A DNA stretch of 64,000 bases from Phoronis australis (Eukaryota > Phoronida > Phoronidae), in NCBI GenBank assembly GCA_002633005.1, contig NMRA01000101.1:604115-668114 (forward strand), in the 5' to 3' direction. Below are positions 12,601-23,850 of this stretch, piece by piece (positions within the stretch are counted from its first letter, which is position 1; every line of letters starts with the position of its first letter). The position numbers were made by a program, and so were the translations under genes. The notes beneath the pieces were generated by a model. That model was given only the letters and a program-made list of their open reading frames with translations. It was not told where the DNA came from and did not search any database.

Positions 12601-13722
12601 CCTTTCAAAAATGTCAAGTATACGCTCCGGCCTATCTTCGGAAATGGGGCATATTTTTGGAAACTGCGTCAAAAATTTTATGATACAGTTTTAAAGGAAA
12701 TAATTATCATTAATTATTCACTCAATACTGTTTTCAAAGTATTAAAAATGAACTGCCCTAAACATGTCCTTTTTAATGTATGTAATTGTATCTCACCGAG
12801 AAAGAATTTTATTCGTCCATACTTATTTCGCATTCAGCAAACACAGTGCGTTGAAACCGTCCTTCATACCGTGCCAACACGGTTAGTTACCAAGACAGCA
12901 ACGGAGTGCCTCTTTATACGATAGTGATAATGTCTTACCAAATAAACAAAATGTTACACCAAATGTATTACACACGTCCTTTAGAATCCGTCTTATTTTC
13001 AGGACATGCAAACATCTATCTAACATGCAGCCATGGGCGTACACTTGGGAAATTTCCGAAAATACGCCCATGAAAGTACTTTTGTGTGGGCACATTGTAG
13101 CTTGTTTGGTTTAGTCGAGTTTTGTCACTAAAAAGTATATTTTGTACAGAGAATTATCAAACCGGCCTGTGGAATACAGTTGACTTCCTTATGTCAGAAA
13201 ATTTGCGCCTATGTAAACAGTTTACTCAAAGTGCGATGTAAACTGTCGACATTCTCGGGGTTTAAAGGTTAGCTAAACCTCAAAGAGAGGCTAAACAAAA
13301 AGATTAGGATGAACATCAGCAGCTACAAGTAGAAAAAGAGAAAGTACGACTTCAGCGGTAATCTTCATAGTTTACGGAAGAGTGATTAATTGTTACTGGC
13401 CCTGACTCAAGGACTTTACCTTTGTGTTTTTTTCCTTTATCCAGTCCACAATCCCGCGAATTAACTTCTCGTGCTCAATAGCCTCGCCACGCAGCACGCC
13501 AGTTAGCACTTCGTTATTGTAGTCATCAATGATGCCGCGTTCCACCATTTTCTCACACCATTTCCGATTTCTCTTGGCCGGATCAAGAATGAGTAAGACA
13601 GATGCAACGCCATACTGGGATTTCAGGCGGGAAAATGTAGACGATTCCATCGCTTTTTCATCAAGTACGGGACTTTTCAGTGCAAGAAAAAGTAAATTTG
13701 TCCCCTGTAGTTCGGAATACAT
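674..13722 (-). CDS. ATP-grasp ligase, carnosine-synthase-like, four exons
   Basis: Spliced gene of 456 residues. Exons, upstream first: 13722-13420, 6944-6786, 4735-4523, 1369-674. All introns are GT-AG (donors GTAAAG, GTAAGC, GTAAGT) and every junction is phase 0. Residues 1-101 form an N-terminal alpha/beta region (NLLFLALKSP, ASVLLILDPAKRN). Exon 2 starts IDGCICDSD and contains MAATAKNLTHEIL, the usual segment before the grasp fold. Exon 3 has FPVVMKPLSGQGSVGV, with Lys182 the likely ATP-binding lysine. Exon 4 has MEYLTGTQYAVDVV, then YDVDLM and RLIEINPRRGG, giving E318, N320 and R322 as the metal/phosphate set. Such enzymes join a carboxylate to an amine using ATP. The closest match I recognise is carnosine synthase and microbial L-amino-acid ligases, but it is about half the length of vertebrate CARNS1, so the substrate is unknown. 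The start ATG is the first methionine after a stop-rich region; a 5' UTR exon may exist. Confidence 0.88.
1370..4522 (-). other. intron 3 of ATP-grasp gene
   Basis: Intron of about 3.15 kb between the two catalytic exons. It holds a GGCGGATTTAAGGAGG-like repeat terminus near 2612, a motif that also occurs at 25.1 and 26.8 kb. Short ORFs on both strands show no recognisable domain. Confidence 0.6.
4736..6785 (-). other. intron 2 of ATP-grasp gene
   Basis: Intron of about 2.05 kb. ORFs at 4809-5300 (+) and 4991-5659 (-) have no recognisable domain, and their ends lack splice sites in a useful phase. The exons on either side already join in phase 0 and form one continuous ATP-grasp region, so no exon is missing here. 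The end next to exon 2 is a GAT/ATC microsatellite. Confidence 0.55.
6652..6772. repeat. GAT/ATC trinucleotide microsatellite
   Basis: About 120 bp of imperfect GAT/GAC repeats on the plus strand. It begins about 10 bp beyond the 5' splice site (GTAAGC) of exon 2 of the minus-strand ATP-grasp gene. On the gene's strand it is CAT/ATC-rich. If the intron is retained, the open frame runs through it as a histidine-rich tail. Confidence 0.9.
8100..8262. repeat. TTTA/T-rich low-complexity tract
   Basis: Runs of TTTATT and TTATTTAT on the plus strand. Simple-sequence DNA; the ORF across it has no domain and is a composition artefact. Confidence 0.7.
9270..10538. mobile_element. Kolobok-like TTAA transposon with long inverted repeats and THAP exon
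   Basis: A 1.27-kb element flanked by TTAA on both sides (9266-9269 and 10539-10542). Its arms are inverted repeats of about 340 bp with many substitutions between them. The outer end reads AGGCGAAGGCAACC on the left and pairs with GGTTGCCTTCACCA on the right. Each arm carries the start of a THAP-like exon. TTAA targets plus THAP domains are known for the Kolobok superfamily (T2-type MITEs). No DDE transposase is visible, so it is non-autonomous. Confidence 0.78.
9534..9745 (+). pseudogene. THAP-domain fragment in left arm of Kolobok-like element
   Basis: An open stretch encodes GVPGCTHYRLTR, then HRIPKDDTLRRTWL and GKHF, which follow the C2CH THAP zinc-finger order (Cys pair, basic middle, Trp, terminal HF). 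The expected VCS..HF cysteine context is altered (VQSSGKHF) and the frame stops soon after. I read it as a decayed DNA-binding exon of a transposase. The opposite arm repeats only its first part (MPRCCCLPRSTHYRLT, minus strand, near 10270). Confidence 0.65.
12145..12435 (-). repeat. dispersed repeat, copy 1
   Basis: The reverse complement matches 50558-50855 over about 290 bp with substitutions and small indels. Shared blocks include CCTCGCTTTGG, the segment around GTCCAGGTTGGACTCGA, CGTCAGACAA and GTAACACGATCG. It is intronic here, and in the other copy it lies just outside the right end of the 15-kb transposon. Its class is unknown. Confidence 0.7.
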
Positions 13723-14249
13723 TTTGAACAACCTACAGTCGTGGATTTTTTCGAGACAGACGCCAAGTACGTGCAATTACATCGCTTAAATAGACTGGCC
13801 AGTACCGTGCTTCTGCACTTGATTTTAAAATACCGACATAAAGAATAAGTGCAGCCATACTATGCTCTGAAACACGTAACGTGTCTATAAATATGATACA
13901 CTCGAGAGGTACTTATCACTTAGAAAACAAGTTTGCTTAAAATTTTCAAATCAAAGAGTAACCTGCAACGCCCATACACACTAAAATAAAGTACATGGTC
14001 CACACTGTCAGGTGATGAAATAAGTCAGCAGTATATGGGAAATGTCAGGATGTTCCACACAAATCTCTTGTTCTTTGTCTCCACAGCATATTTCTTGCTA
14101 GTCTTTTTGAGGAATGTTTTCCGGAATCAAAATTCCCTAAAAAGTATCGCATAAAAGCAAAAATTGGGGAATTTCCGATTTTCTAAATTTTGCTGATTTT
14201 TTAGGAAAATAATAGACTCATTGGCATGTTTTTATGACTGGTTTTCACG
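13723..14249. other. 5' flank of ATP-grasp gene, nothing else recognised
   Basis: Presumed promoter/5' UTR side of the minus-strand ATP-grasp gene. No convincing TATA box or upstream exon was seen. An AG at the right distance (CTGTAG before the start codon) could be a 5' UTR intron acceptor, but the pyrimidine tract is weak. Confidence 0.3.
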
Positions 14250-14598
14250 GTTAATTAGCTTAGGTATTTACTGTACATGTTCAGTTTAAAGTGATCAATT
14301 GTTACCTCTTGGCATAATATATTTAGCTTAGGTGTTTCCTGTACATGTTCAGTTTAAAGTTATTAATTGCTACCTCTTGACATATATTTACAAATCATCC
14401 CAGCTCCAAGCTAATCTTCCCCCTTGGTTAGTTTTATATTTGGCGCACTTTCTGATTGGTCAAATAGGTTCAATTGCATGTAATATGTTAATTGTCCTTA
14501 TAATATCTCACCAGTAGCTTTTTAATACATCATACCGAACATACTTTTCTCCTCGAACCACCTCGGGTTTTATCCATACACAATAGAACTCACACCTT
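14250..14598 (+). mobile_element. probable 5' LTR of BEL/Pao element
   Basis: The region immediately before the gag remnant. It contains two tandem copies of a unit of about 66 bp (about 14256-14322 and 14321-14389; shared core CTGTACATGTTCAGTTTAAAG). It ends ...GAACTCACA shortly before TGGTGCCGTGATCC, which has the form of a primer-binding site starting TGG at about 14600. The left boundary is uncertain and no matching 3' LTR was found. Confidence 0.5.
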
Positions 14599-14607
14599 TT
14601 TGGTGCC

Positions 14608-16470
14608 GTGATCCTCAACTCTAGTCTCATGGAAGTTGAACGGCTAAAGGCAAAACGGACTGCTCAGAAAGGGCAAATCACAACGCTAATCCATCGTCTC
14701 ACCAACCTCCCGAACGACTCCCATCAAGCAACGCCAATTCTGGATACCCTGAATGATAAACTGGATGCTGTCAAGGAACTCAACGACTAAATTCACCAAG
14801 CAATAGAAAACGACGAGCAAGCTGCAGAGGAAATGCTCACCGATGAATCCTACAGTACATGACTGACATCCAACTGGCAATAGCTGAATTCAATTTCTCA
14901 TCAGCACAGGAGCCTCCACCAGCAATAGCGGTATCCTCAACACCCAACCACAGTTCTACACCGTCTTCCACCTTTCGCCTGCCAACGTTACAACTGCAAA
15001 AATTTTGCGGAAATATCCTGGCATATCAAAAGTTTTGGGACTTGTACGAGGCCAGCATACACAACTTGCAGTCATTGCCACCAGTGCAAAAATTCGTATA
15101 CCTCAAATCGCTGCTGATGAACGAAGCATTCCAACTTATCGATGGTCTTCCAATCGACAAGACTAACTACGCCATCGCGATCCAACTCCTCCAAGAGCGG
15201 TATGGATGTACATCGAAACTGTGAGCCAACCTCATTGAGTCCATAACAACACTGGACGCCCCGGACAACCACCCATCGACAATCCGCTCCTTCTACGACA
15301 CGCTGGAAACAAAATTAAGACAACTCTCCGCTATAGGCTCATACAATGGCAGTCTACTTGTGCCAGTTCTGATGAACAAACTGCCATTCTCCATCAAACG
15401 TTCGATCGCACGGCGCACCGACGGTAACTTAGACATAACCCGCAACCAGCTACGAAACTTTCTGCGAATTGAACTAGAAATCCTACATGCATTCCATGAC
15501 AGCACACCATCTACCAGTGCATTCCATACGCATGTCAAACGGAACTGCAAACCACCACTGAAATCATGCTTCTACTGTACCAACAACTCCCACAAGACTA
15601 TCGACTGCACTCACTCACACGACCAGAAGCTCGCCAAAATCCGGCATAGCAAAGCATGTTTTAACTGCCTGGGAAATCATATGGTCTCAGCATGCAAATC
15701 GCGTTTTCGATGTCGTACCTGTGGTAAGAAACTACACGGTAGTCTCTGTTCAGATGCCAACAACACTGCACCTAACCAAACTAGGACCGCGCCCGTGACC
15801 GACCGTTCCTCTGGTAACTATGCTCACCACGACAACTCTCAGCGTGACAACACCAGTGCCGCCGCATCAGTAACTCATCTTTCGTCACATAATACTGTAC
15901 TCCTCAAGACAGCCACAGCATGCGTTAGCAATGGCCATCATCATTCGACGTCCATTAATGTTTTATTCGATGAAGGCGCCCAAACTATCATTCATCACAA
16001 CAAATCTTGCCTCCCAGTTACAACTGCGACCCACTCGTAAGGAAAGAATTCAGATGACAACATTCGGCGGTGACCAGCAATCAGTGACCGATTATGACGT
16101 CTCAGAAATTTACGTCTACCCTGAATGGTGAACGCAAATACCAGTGGAAGTATTTGTTGTCCCCCGCCCCACTGCGCCTCTACACATCGAGATGTCCGAC
16201 CTCCAAAGCTACACGCACCTCCGAGGGTTACACCTCGCCCACAGTTACCTCCAAAATGGACAATTCACCGTAGATATTCTTATTGGCGCACACAGCTACT
16301 GGAGTTTTGTGCAAGACACGGTTATACGCCGTGATGGACCTACTGCCGTCAGTTCCAAACTCGGATATCTACTATCCAGCCCAACTCGTGCTATCCCAAA
16401 TTCATGTGCAAATGCGTCTGCTGTCATGTTTGTCAGTGCATTGCTAGGCAATGACCATAGCCTCTGTTGG
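14608..16470 (+). pseudogene. BEL/Pao retrotransposon gag-protease remnant
   Basis: Degenerate polyprotein of the BEL/Pao type. In order: an N-terminal coiled region (MEVERLKAKRTAQKGQ); a gag core with FCGNILAYQKFWDLYEASIH and YLKSLLMNEAFQLIDGLP; a two-part zinc knuckle (CFNCLGNHMVSAC at about 15658 and CRTCGKKLHGSLC at about 15715); and an aspartic-protease region (INVLFDEGAQ at about 15956), then TVDILIGAHSYW. The frame is broken by a stop near 14788, a frameshift near 14860, a TGA at 15222, a shift after about 16000 and a stop near 16130. It ends before any reverse transcriptase, so it is a dead fragment. The family call rests on domain order and wording typical of BEL/Pao gag. Confidence 0.85.
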
Positions 16471-19400
16471 CCCGAACCAGAGGCGATGCAGCTCCTATAG
16501 GCGCTCTGTACGCCGGAAGCGTTTCGGCGAATTATGCCTTGCACCGACTAAACCATCAAAGTCACGTTATTATAAATACCTTTTGCGCATAGAAGAACAC
16601 CTTAGGAGGTTGTCGATGTGTTTAATTCCTTCCAAATCGAACAAATGCTCTCGTTATGAAACTTTTTCTTCGAGCAGTCCCTATTTCAGTTCCCAAAATC
16701 GTGAAATCACCATTTTTATACTGCGCACGCTCCAATTTTTACCGCGCTCGCTAGGTGATGTGACTTCATGACCTCAATCTTTAAATAGGCCAAAGGTGAG
16801 CCATTGCGGTCTTGTCAGTCAAATGTTCGTTTCCAAAATGCCACCACTTATACTTGTCTTTAATTGGCGTTACTTGAAACTGATTGTATTTCAATGAATT
16901 ATTGTTTGTATTTGATAAAAATAAATGCTGTTGATATGACATTTAATAGTCTTTGTGCACATATTTGACATTTTAATGTTTAACAACACGGCAAATGCAC
17001 GGCTGGAACTTCAGCATTCAAAGTTCGCCGGTAGGACCGCAACTTCTGACCTTCGGCCTGGTTAAAAAATTCTGATGATGGTGTTTCAACAGTTTCATGG
17101 TCCACGCACGGTCGCATTTTAAGATTTGGTTGGTATAGTCATCTTCGGTTTGGCCTATTAGCTTTTTGATAATATGTCCCTTTGTGTTCAAACCCGTGTT
17201 CCACACGTTCACTGAATAAGTAAAAGAACGTCACCGCATGTAGTTAAATGACGACTGAACCAACAATGGTGAGCCGAAAGGCTCTCGGTTTCTCAGTCAA
17301 TTTGATGAATAACGAAAATCATTGTTGGACCTCCCCACCAACATCCTCCATCAGGCCAGTAATTATTTGCACTCGTGGAGGTGCACCGCCAGCGGCATTG
17401 TGTCAGCAGTTCGCTCGTACGGGCCCAGTGCAGGGAGATTACTGCTTATGCGGCAATCATTCACGCACGCGCAAACACACGCACGCAAACATATATACAT
17501 ATATGGGCGCATTATGCTATCGTTTGTGTCGGTCCGCCTGTTTGTTCGGGGTCCGCTGCTGTATGACCTCTCATCGCATGCTGTTTGGCCGTTCATCGCA
17601 TCCGTCAATTTAATTGATGCCGAATCAAGTGGCCCAGCGAAAATTGTGGAAGAGTTTTTTGCAATTTCATTTCAGTGGGGCTATTTGGAAAATTTACATT
17701 AACTAGAGGGCGCGGGTGTACTAGTGGTGATAGATTAACAGCCTCAATTTCGCGAGCCCTTTAAATACATGGTGAAATGGCTGTTAGGCGTGCTAACTGA
17801 ATCTGAAATTGTGTGAAAAGGGTGCTTCTATGAGAGAAAGTAAGCACGACCTTATACAAAGGTAAAAATTGTGATTACTTTAACGATTATTCCATGTTTA
17901 TTCTACTGATGCCTGTTAACTGAGATACTCGCCGATGTCGACTTCGCGACGGTCGCTATGGAGTCGGGTTAATCTTTGTTTGTTGTGATGCGCGTTACGA
18001 TACTTGACGTAGCACTCGGATGTTTTCGTACATCAAAGCAATATTATTGTTTGGAATGATTTCTAACAGGTTTATCAGTGACAGTTACATCAATGAATGC
18101 TGAATGTTTAACTCGATATTGGTTAGTGAGATTACAATCCAAGCCCAATGCAATGGCAAAGGGTACGTAAATATCCATGAGACTATTTGTTTACTCCCCT
18201 ATGTCTTCCGGAAATTTATTACACCTTGAAATGAAAATCTATCATGTCTGTTTTCACGTGACCTTTGGTTTTTAGGTTTGAGGGCTTGTACCGTGCAGAG
18301 GAGATATGCATCGTTTCTGCATCGACCCTGAATGGACAAAAATTGGTTTTAAGCAGTTGACTGCAGCTAACCAGCAAGATCTTCCCATCCAGTGTAGATC
18401 TGTTGTTAAAGCCTACTTTCTTCATCGGAGACAACGAACACGCTTTGTTACTCCTTTCTGTTCCCACAGCATTTCCACACACCATTAGTGCACAATGTAC
18501 ATGTCAGTGGCCCTGGTGAAATGTGAATCGCATTACGAAGTTACCATAAGACAACGTGTTGTTTGTGTATGAAGAAGAACTGTATCTGACTGCTACACAA
18601 GTCAGCCTCGTTGGCGAGGATGCCCTTTCATAGGCAGTAAATCATGTGTGGACAATAGCTTATTTCCTTTCCTGAAAGAAACATGCTGGATTGAAGCTAA
18701 AGAAGACGTAGTGGCACTCTGGTCTAGTTCAGGGTCAGATTTTGGGCACAAAAGGAGTCAAGTGATATGCTGTTGTGTTTACCTTTAAGAATCTAATTGA
18801 GGCTGAATGAGGTTACCTGTAGGAAATGACATTCAGTGATTGCATCGATTGTCTTATTGTCAGTAGAAAGCCCGTTAATGTTACACTTTGATGATCGAAT
18901 AAATTTTTCATCAACAGGCAAGTTTGTCACTAATTATTGAAACCAGAATATTTCCTCAGTTTTAAAGCCCCACACAGTGCAGTTGTGCTTATTCTTTATA
19001 AAGCTGAAATGATTTGCGATTACGCTTGCGAATTGTCGTTTTCCTGTTGACCTCTAGAAATGTGCAGCGATCAAAATGAAGTATTCTCTTTGCTTGCATT
19101 TGATTTGTTTGCGTGTGTAATTATTTTTAGAGCTTTCTCAAGAAGGCCTTTGAACAATTTTAAGTTTTTTGTTAACTTGTCCACAACAAAAGTTCCACAT
19201 GCAAGAAAAGTATATAAAGTCACAACATTGTTAAAAACAATTGTAATTTTCCCATGCAATGGAGTCCACAATCGGGCATATCAAGAGCTGAATTTCTAAA
19301 TTAAGTTCAACACTCTCAGGTTAATGCTGAAAGATTGCTTTTCACTTTGTCCAAAGGTAAAATAGACGGTCAGGCGGCAGGTTTCAGTCGTTTTCTCTTA

Positions 19401-20680
19401 CCTGTAACAGAATAGTCAGTGAAATATTAACAAATTATAAAAGAAAACACAAGACAAAACTACTTTAGTAAGACAGAACATATTTGACGTTTCAACTTCA
19501 TATTTATAATGTAGAAACTAATAATCTTTGTACCCAAGTCTTATTTAAGATCTGAACTAAATTATGAAACAGGCTAAAAGTGATTTAACAATGTGTATTT
19601 TTCACGACACCTAAAATGTGCATCCCACCTCAACAAGTAAACTTCATTCTAGGTGTCAATTTTTATTTCAGTGCAATGTTATGACGTTTACTGAATAGCT
19701 TATTCATGTTAATTCAGTAACTAATCTGGTAGTTCTGGGGGTGGAGTCCTCCATAAAATAAGGAAACTCACTCGTCTAGAGAATTTTATTGGACATAGCA
19801 TAGCTTTGAAGAGAAATTGATGTGAAAAAGTTACCATTGACTTCTGAGCGTCACGTACCATACACCTCTTATATTGGGCGCATTCCCACCCCTGGAGGAC
19901 AATATGTGAATATGTGCTGCTAGCCTACCCGGCATCCGAGTCCTGGGTGAGTTTCCGAAAAGAAACACTTAGTTCCAGTGGGGTAACTGGTGGGGATAAC
20001 ATCACCGAACGATGTCGATAGAAACTTGATTTACCAAGTTACGTTATGTAGTCTCCCAAAGGGGCTTCGGCTTCCACACACTTTTTGTCAGTTGGTTGAC
20101 ACTTTTGACCGCAATGCTCCACGAATGTAGTAACCTTATGTAGATATCCTTCCTATGTATGTCCAACTAAGTCTACATTGGGAATAAATTGGACATATTT
20201 TGTTGTTGTTGCATATAAAATGTGAAGAAGTAATGACTTCCCAATATGGCGTCCATCCCGTTTCCTGACACCGGGCCGCGTGTCGCATTTCATAGCGTTG
20301 ATGTACTGAAATACTGAATTTGCCATTGAATCAAACATTTGACTGACTGCTAACCAATTATTCACCAAGCAGGTTTTTGATTGCACCAAGGAGAGCGAAT
20401 TTGGGTTATTTGTCCAAACTCTGTAACTAAACATAAGTTCATGTCCACGTTAACGCTTACTTCGCAGCAGTCTTCTGCCTATTGACAATGACCAAAAGAT
20501 AGCATAACATTGGATCACTGTCTCTTTACCTTATACATACAATTTTACAAACCACCAGCGAGAGGTCTTTACGCTTTTGTATGGAAAGCCAAAACAGAAA
20601 GAATTCCAGGGCACATATTTTCTTTTCACGAATTAATGTTTTCGCAGGATCAAAAAAATATACTCAAAACCAAAATTTAT
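16471..20680. other. 4.2 kb with no recognised gene
   Basis: ORFs are short, overlap on both strands and show no domain. A stretch near 17460-17510 has ACAC/ATAC-rich simple sequence. Nothing else can be supported. Confidence 0.4.
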
Positions 20681-20689
20681 CTTGCCATC

Positions 20690-21064
20690 TAAAATTTACC
20701 ACGCCAGAACCTATCACGTCAGGACCGTAACTTTATCACGCCAGGACACAGCCACGTGTCAGGGAAATTTCATGCCAGGAGACCACGTGACCATCCACAA
20801 GCACGCGACCCCTAAAAGTGATGACGTAATGACAATGACTCGCCGACGACAGTCACATTATCGTGACACTGAGGTTAAATTTCTGTCGGCTCTTCCACGT
20901 TTCACAACAACAGCCAATGTCAGTACACTTGGACACACTAGACGAACACGGCTCAGTATTACAGCTGATCGCCATTGTTATGTGGTCTTCTGGCATGAAA
21001 TTTTCTCCTGGCAACAAATTCCATGTCCTGGCGTGATAAATTTTGTGTCCTGGCGTGATAAATA
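20690..21064. mobile_element. inverted-repeat MITE with TATCACGCCAGGACA motifs
   Basis: The left side has ACCACGCCAGAAC, TATCACGTCAGGAC and TATCACGCCAGGACAC. The right side has the reverse complement GTCCTGGCGTGATAAA twice, and CATGCCAGGAG pairs with CTCCTGGCA. The open frame of 175 codons across it (20682-21209) is a by-product of the repeat and has no domain. Confidence 0.65.
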
Positions 21065-21229
21065 TAGATTATTATATGGCGATGTCGTTATCCCCCGTTA
21101 TCTAGAGCCCGAGTGGATTTTGGAGAATTATCGCCCGAGGGGCGTTAGCCCCGAGGGTGATAATTCTACAAAATCCACGAGGGCTCTAGATAAGGGGGAT
21201 AACGACTGAGAACATGTAATAATCTATTT
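21064..21229. repeat. long near-perfect palindrome
   Basis: Sequence from about 21064 pairs with its reverse complement ending about 21229. The outer stem is ATAGATTATTATATG with CATGTAATAATCTAT. The inner stem, 21087-21203, starts GTTATCCCCCGTTATCTAGA and closes on a loop around GGGGCGTTAGCCCC. It abuts the MITE on its left. It looks like a fold-back element able to form a hairpin of about 75 bp. Confidence 0.85.
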
Positions 21230-21786
21230 ATACCACATACTGAACGAGAAACATTGCAATGAATCGATCTACCTTTCTCGGCTCGCCTCGACTTTGTAAC
21301 TACTTTCTATCTTTCTATGTCAGAGGCCCGGGGTCGAAGGTTGTGACCTTTTTTTAAAAGAAAAGCTTAGCTATTTTTGTCAAATAATACGTTTACTCAA
21401 AACCAATTGAAAATTTAAGCAAAATATAAATAAAGTGAATCTATAAAGTAAGGTTTAGTAACTATTATAGCTTACTACACATTTTATCACGTTAAGCTTT
21501 GACCGGGAAACATCGTCTGCGAAAGTAGGTTACCAATAGTAACTGAGTATAATGCTCAAGTCAAAGGATCCCGACGACACGATACCCGCATTCAAATTGG
21601 AGAACGGTGATTTACAAGAGGGAGAACACGACAGAAAACATCCACTGAATTAAAATATCGTTTTTATGGAAATTATGCGTCTTATATTTCATAGCGTATA
21701 AATGTCGGTGCAATGCCCTTTGCTGAACATGCGATTGTTGCGCGTGCTCATTTAAGTATTCTATTTTCACATTCGATGACGTAAGC

Positions 21787-21860
21787 CGCTGAGTGGTGTA
21801 GTGGTAAAGTCGGCGACGTACAACTCTTGAGCCCGGCCCCGGGATCAAATCCGGCCTCGG
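21787..21860 (+). repeat. tRNA-derived SINE head
   Basis: An A-box-like TAGTGGTAAAG at about 21798 and a B-box-like GGGATCAAATCC at about 21841 have the spacing of a pol III internal promoter. The acceptor stem does not close and no clean anticodon arm is visible, so I call a SINE head rather than a tRNA gene. Confidence 0.5.
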
Positions 21861-22409
21861 TTTCCCGCCAAAATGTTATCTCACTAGTGAGATAACTTTA
21901 TGGGTTATTACATGGTTGTATCTGCCATTCGAGGCTAATATTGTGGTATAAAGATAACTTTTTCACTTGCAATATGATTCTTGATAAGTATCTACTTTTT
22001 CAAAAACTTTGTTGGTGCTGTTTGCCTAGATTTCAATACATTCACCAGTTGGTGAAAAAAGTTAAATCAATGCTAGGTCCAGTGTTCAACTTGAGGACAG
22101 TAAAAGATGGTACTGGTCAATCAACATCATATTTTGACTAAGTTACAAATGTCTTGAGTTATGTGCTGCAAGTTGTCTTGAGAGATACATGTAGAGCACC
22201 CTTTGCAACATTTGTTGTCACACGACGTGTCTTCTGGGATGTTACTGGCTAAGTCCTGTGTGGCATTCTATTGCCCACAAATTTGATAATGTCCATTGTT
22301 TTTGTCAGACTGGATGTATTTTGTTTATACCAATATTGTTCATGACAACAGCAGAACATGTATGTATATTGTAGGCAATATTTTATAGCAGAGAGATTGA
22401 AGGTGCATA

Positions 22410-23230
22410 CACTACACAGGGATACGTACACTACACTTCAATGATATGTCATGTTTGTAACTACATACTTAAAATCTACTGAGAGTTAGTTCATTTACCA
22501 AATCTATTTAAAGAGAAAAAATAGAATGTACAGCATGAATATGCATATCTGTCATTCTTTGAAAATGGGCACATGCTAAAATGTAGGGGTACGTACACTA
22601 TACAAATGCTAATATTTCAATCAAAACAAAAGTGTTTGTAATAAACACCATTTCATCCTACCATTTTTAAGGAAGGAAACTGTCTGTGACCATTGTTGCT
22701 CACTTACCAAGTAATATTTTAATTTCATGGTTTTTGTCAACATGGGGGTACGTACATTAAACCACTGTTTCTGCATTTCACGGTAACATTGTGCTGTATG
22801 GCCATTTATTTTGGTTTGGTGACAATAAGTACCATGTTGTTATTTAAAAGGCAATAATTTCATCTGAAATCACCATTTGTGTTACTGAATTTCACTAGGA
22901 GGTACGTACACTACTTTTTGTTCGCCTTTTTGGCCCTTTTTGAACATAGCTGTTAATATCCAAACTTTTAGTTTGTTTAGAAACTAAATAATTTGCTGTG
23001 TTGCCTTGACTAACATATTCTGGTGTTCTTTTTATTATAGAGTGTTAGCTTTACTTTTTAAATTTCATTACGGTAGATGAGGTTTAGAAACACAGAAATT
23101 ACAAATTTCGTAACAAGTTCCTGTTTTAGAATGAACTCTNTGGATCCGTGGACTGATACTTAAAAGGCAATAATTTCATCTGAAATCACCATTTGCGTTA
23201 CTGAATTTCACTAGGAGGTACGTACACTAC
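22410..23230. repeat. recurring GGTACGTACACTA motif, about 155-165 bp apart
   Basis: Variants of GGTACGTACACTA occur near 22422, 22588, 22745, 22901 and, inside the duplicated block, 23217. The sequence between them is only weakly alike, so this may be an old tandem array of about 155-bp units. Confidence 0.5.
22844..23139. repeat. 296-bp duplicated block, copy 1
   Basis: Identical in length to 23160-23455, with one base difference noticed (TTTGTGTTAC against TTTGCGTTAC). The copies are separated by a single N at 23140 and about 19 bp. This is most easily explained as an assembly join of overlapping or allelic contigs. Confidence 0.92.
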
Positions 23231-23455
23231 TTTTTGTTCGCCTTTTTGGCCCTTTTTGAACATAGCTGTTAATATCCAAACTTTTAGTTTGTTTAGAAAC
23301 TAAATAATTTGCTGTGTTGCCTTGACTAACATATTCTGGTGTTCTTTTTATTATAGAGTGTTAGCTTTACTTTTTAAATTTCATTACGGTAGATGAGGTT
23401 TAGAAACACAGAAATTACAAATTTCGTAACAAGTTCCTGTTTTAGAATGAACTCT
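23160..23455. repeat. 296-bp duplicated block, copy 2
   Basis: Second copy of 22844-23139, with no indels. The intervening TGGATCCGTGG is not found in either copy and may be contig-end or vector-like sequence. Confidence 0.9.
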
Positions 23456-23850
23456 TCCATTTCTCACTGATTAAACACAACTTCATCGAAGTGATTCTGA
23501 AAGTGACTTGTATTATTCCTAGTCATATCAAAACAATTGCCTTCTTATTAAAATAAATTTCTTTTCTCTACTGCTGACACTTGGAAATTGGAATTTCAGT
23601 ATGGCCACTCGTAGGTCTAAAATGCATGGAATTCAGTGACAAAAATGCATAATTTCTCAAACATTGTCCGATTTTGAGGATTCTTTTATTTTGCACAACT
23701 AAATAACCCTTTGCATATGAGACTCAGTTGGCATTTGGTAAGTGGCCAGAAAATTTTATTTTAGCCCGTAACACACTCGTCTCTCGAATATGGACCTTGA
23801 TTATGATTTACCCGTGTACACACACTTCAATTTCGTTTTGGCTCAACACC

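Larger units (their letters stand above)
6945..13419 (-). other. intron 1 of ATP-grasp gene
   Basis: Intron of about 6.5 kb. It contains a T-rich stretch with TTTA repeats at about 8100-8260, a Kolobok-like THAP element at 9270-10538 and one copy of a dispersed repeat at about 12145-12435. No further exon is needed between the two phase-0 boundaries. Confidence 0.6.

Noticed and set aside
20682-21209. 175-codon plus-strand ORF
   Set aside because: It covers a MITE and half of a palindrome; the reading frame follows from the repeats.
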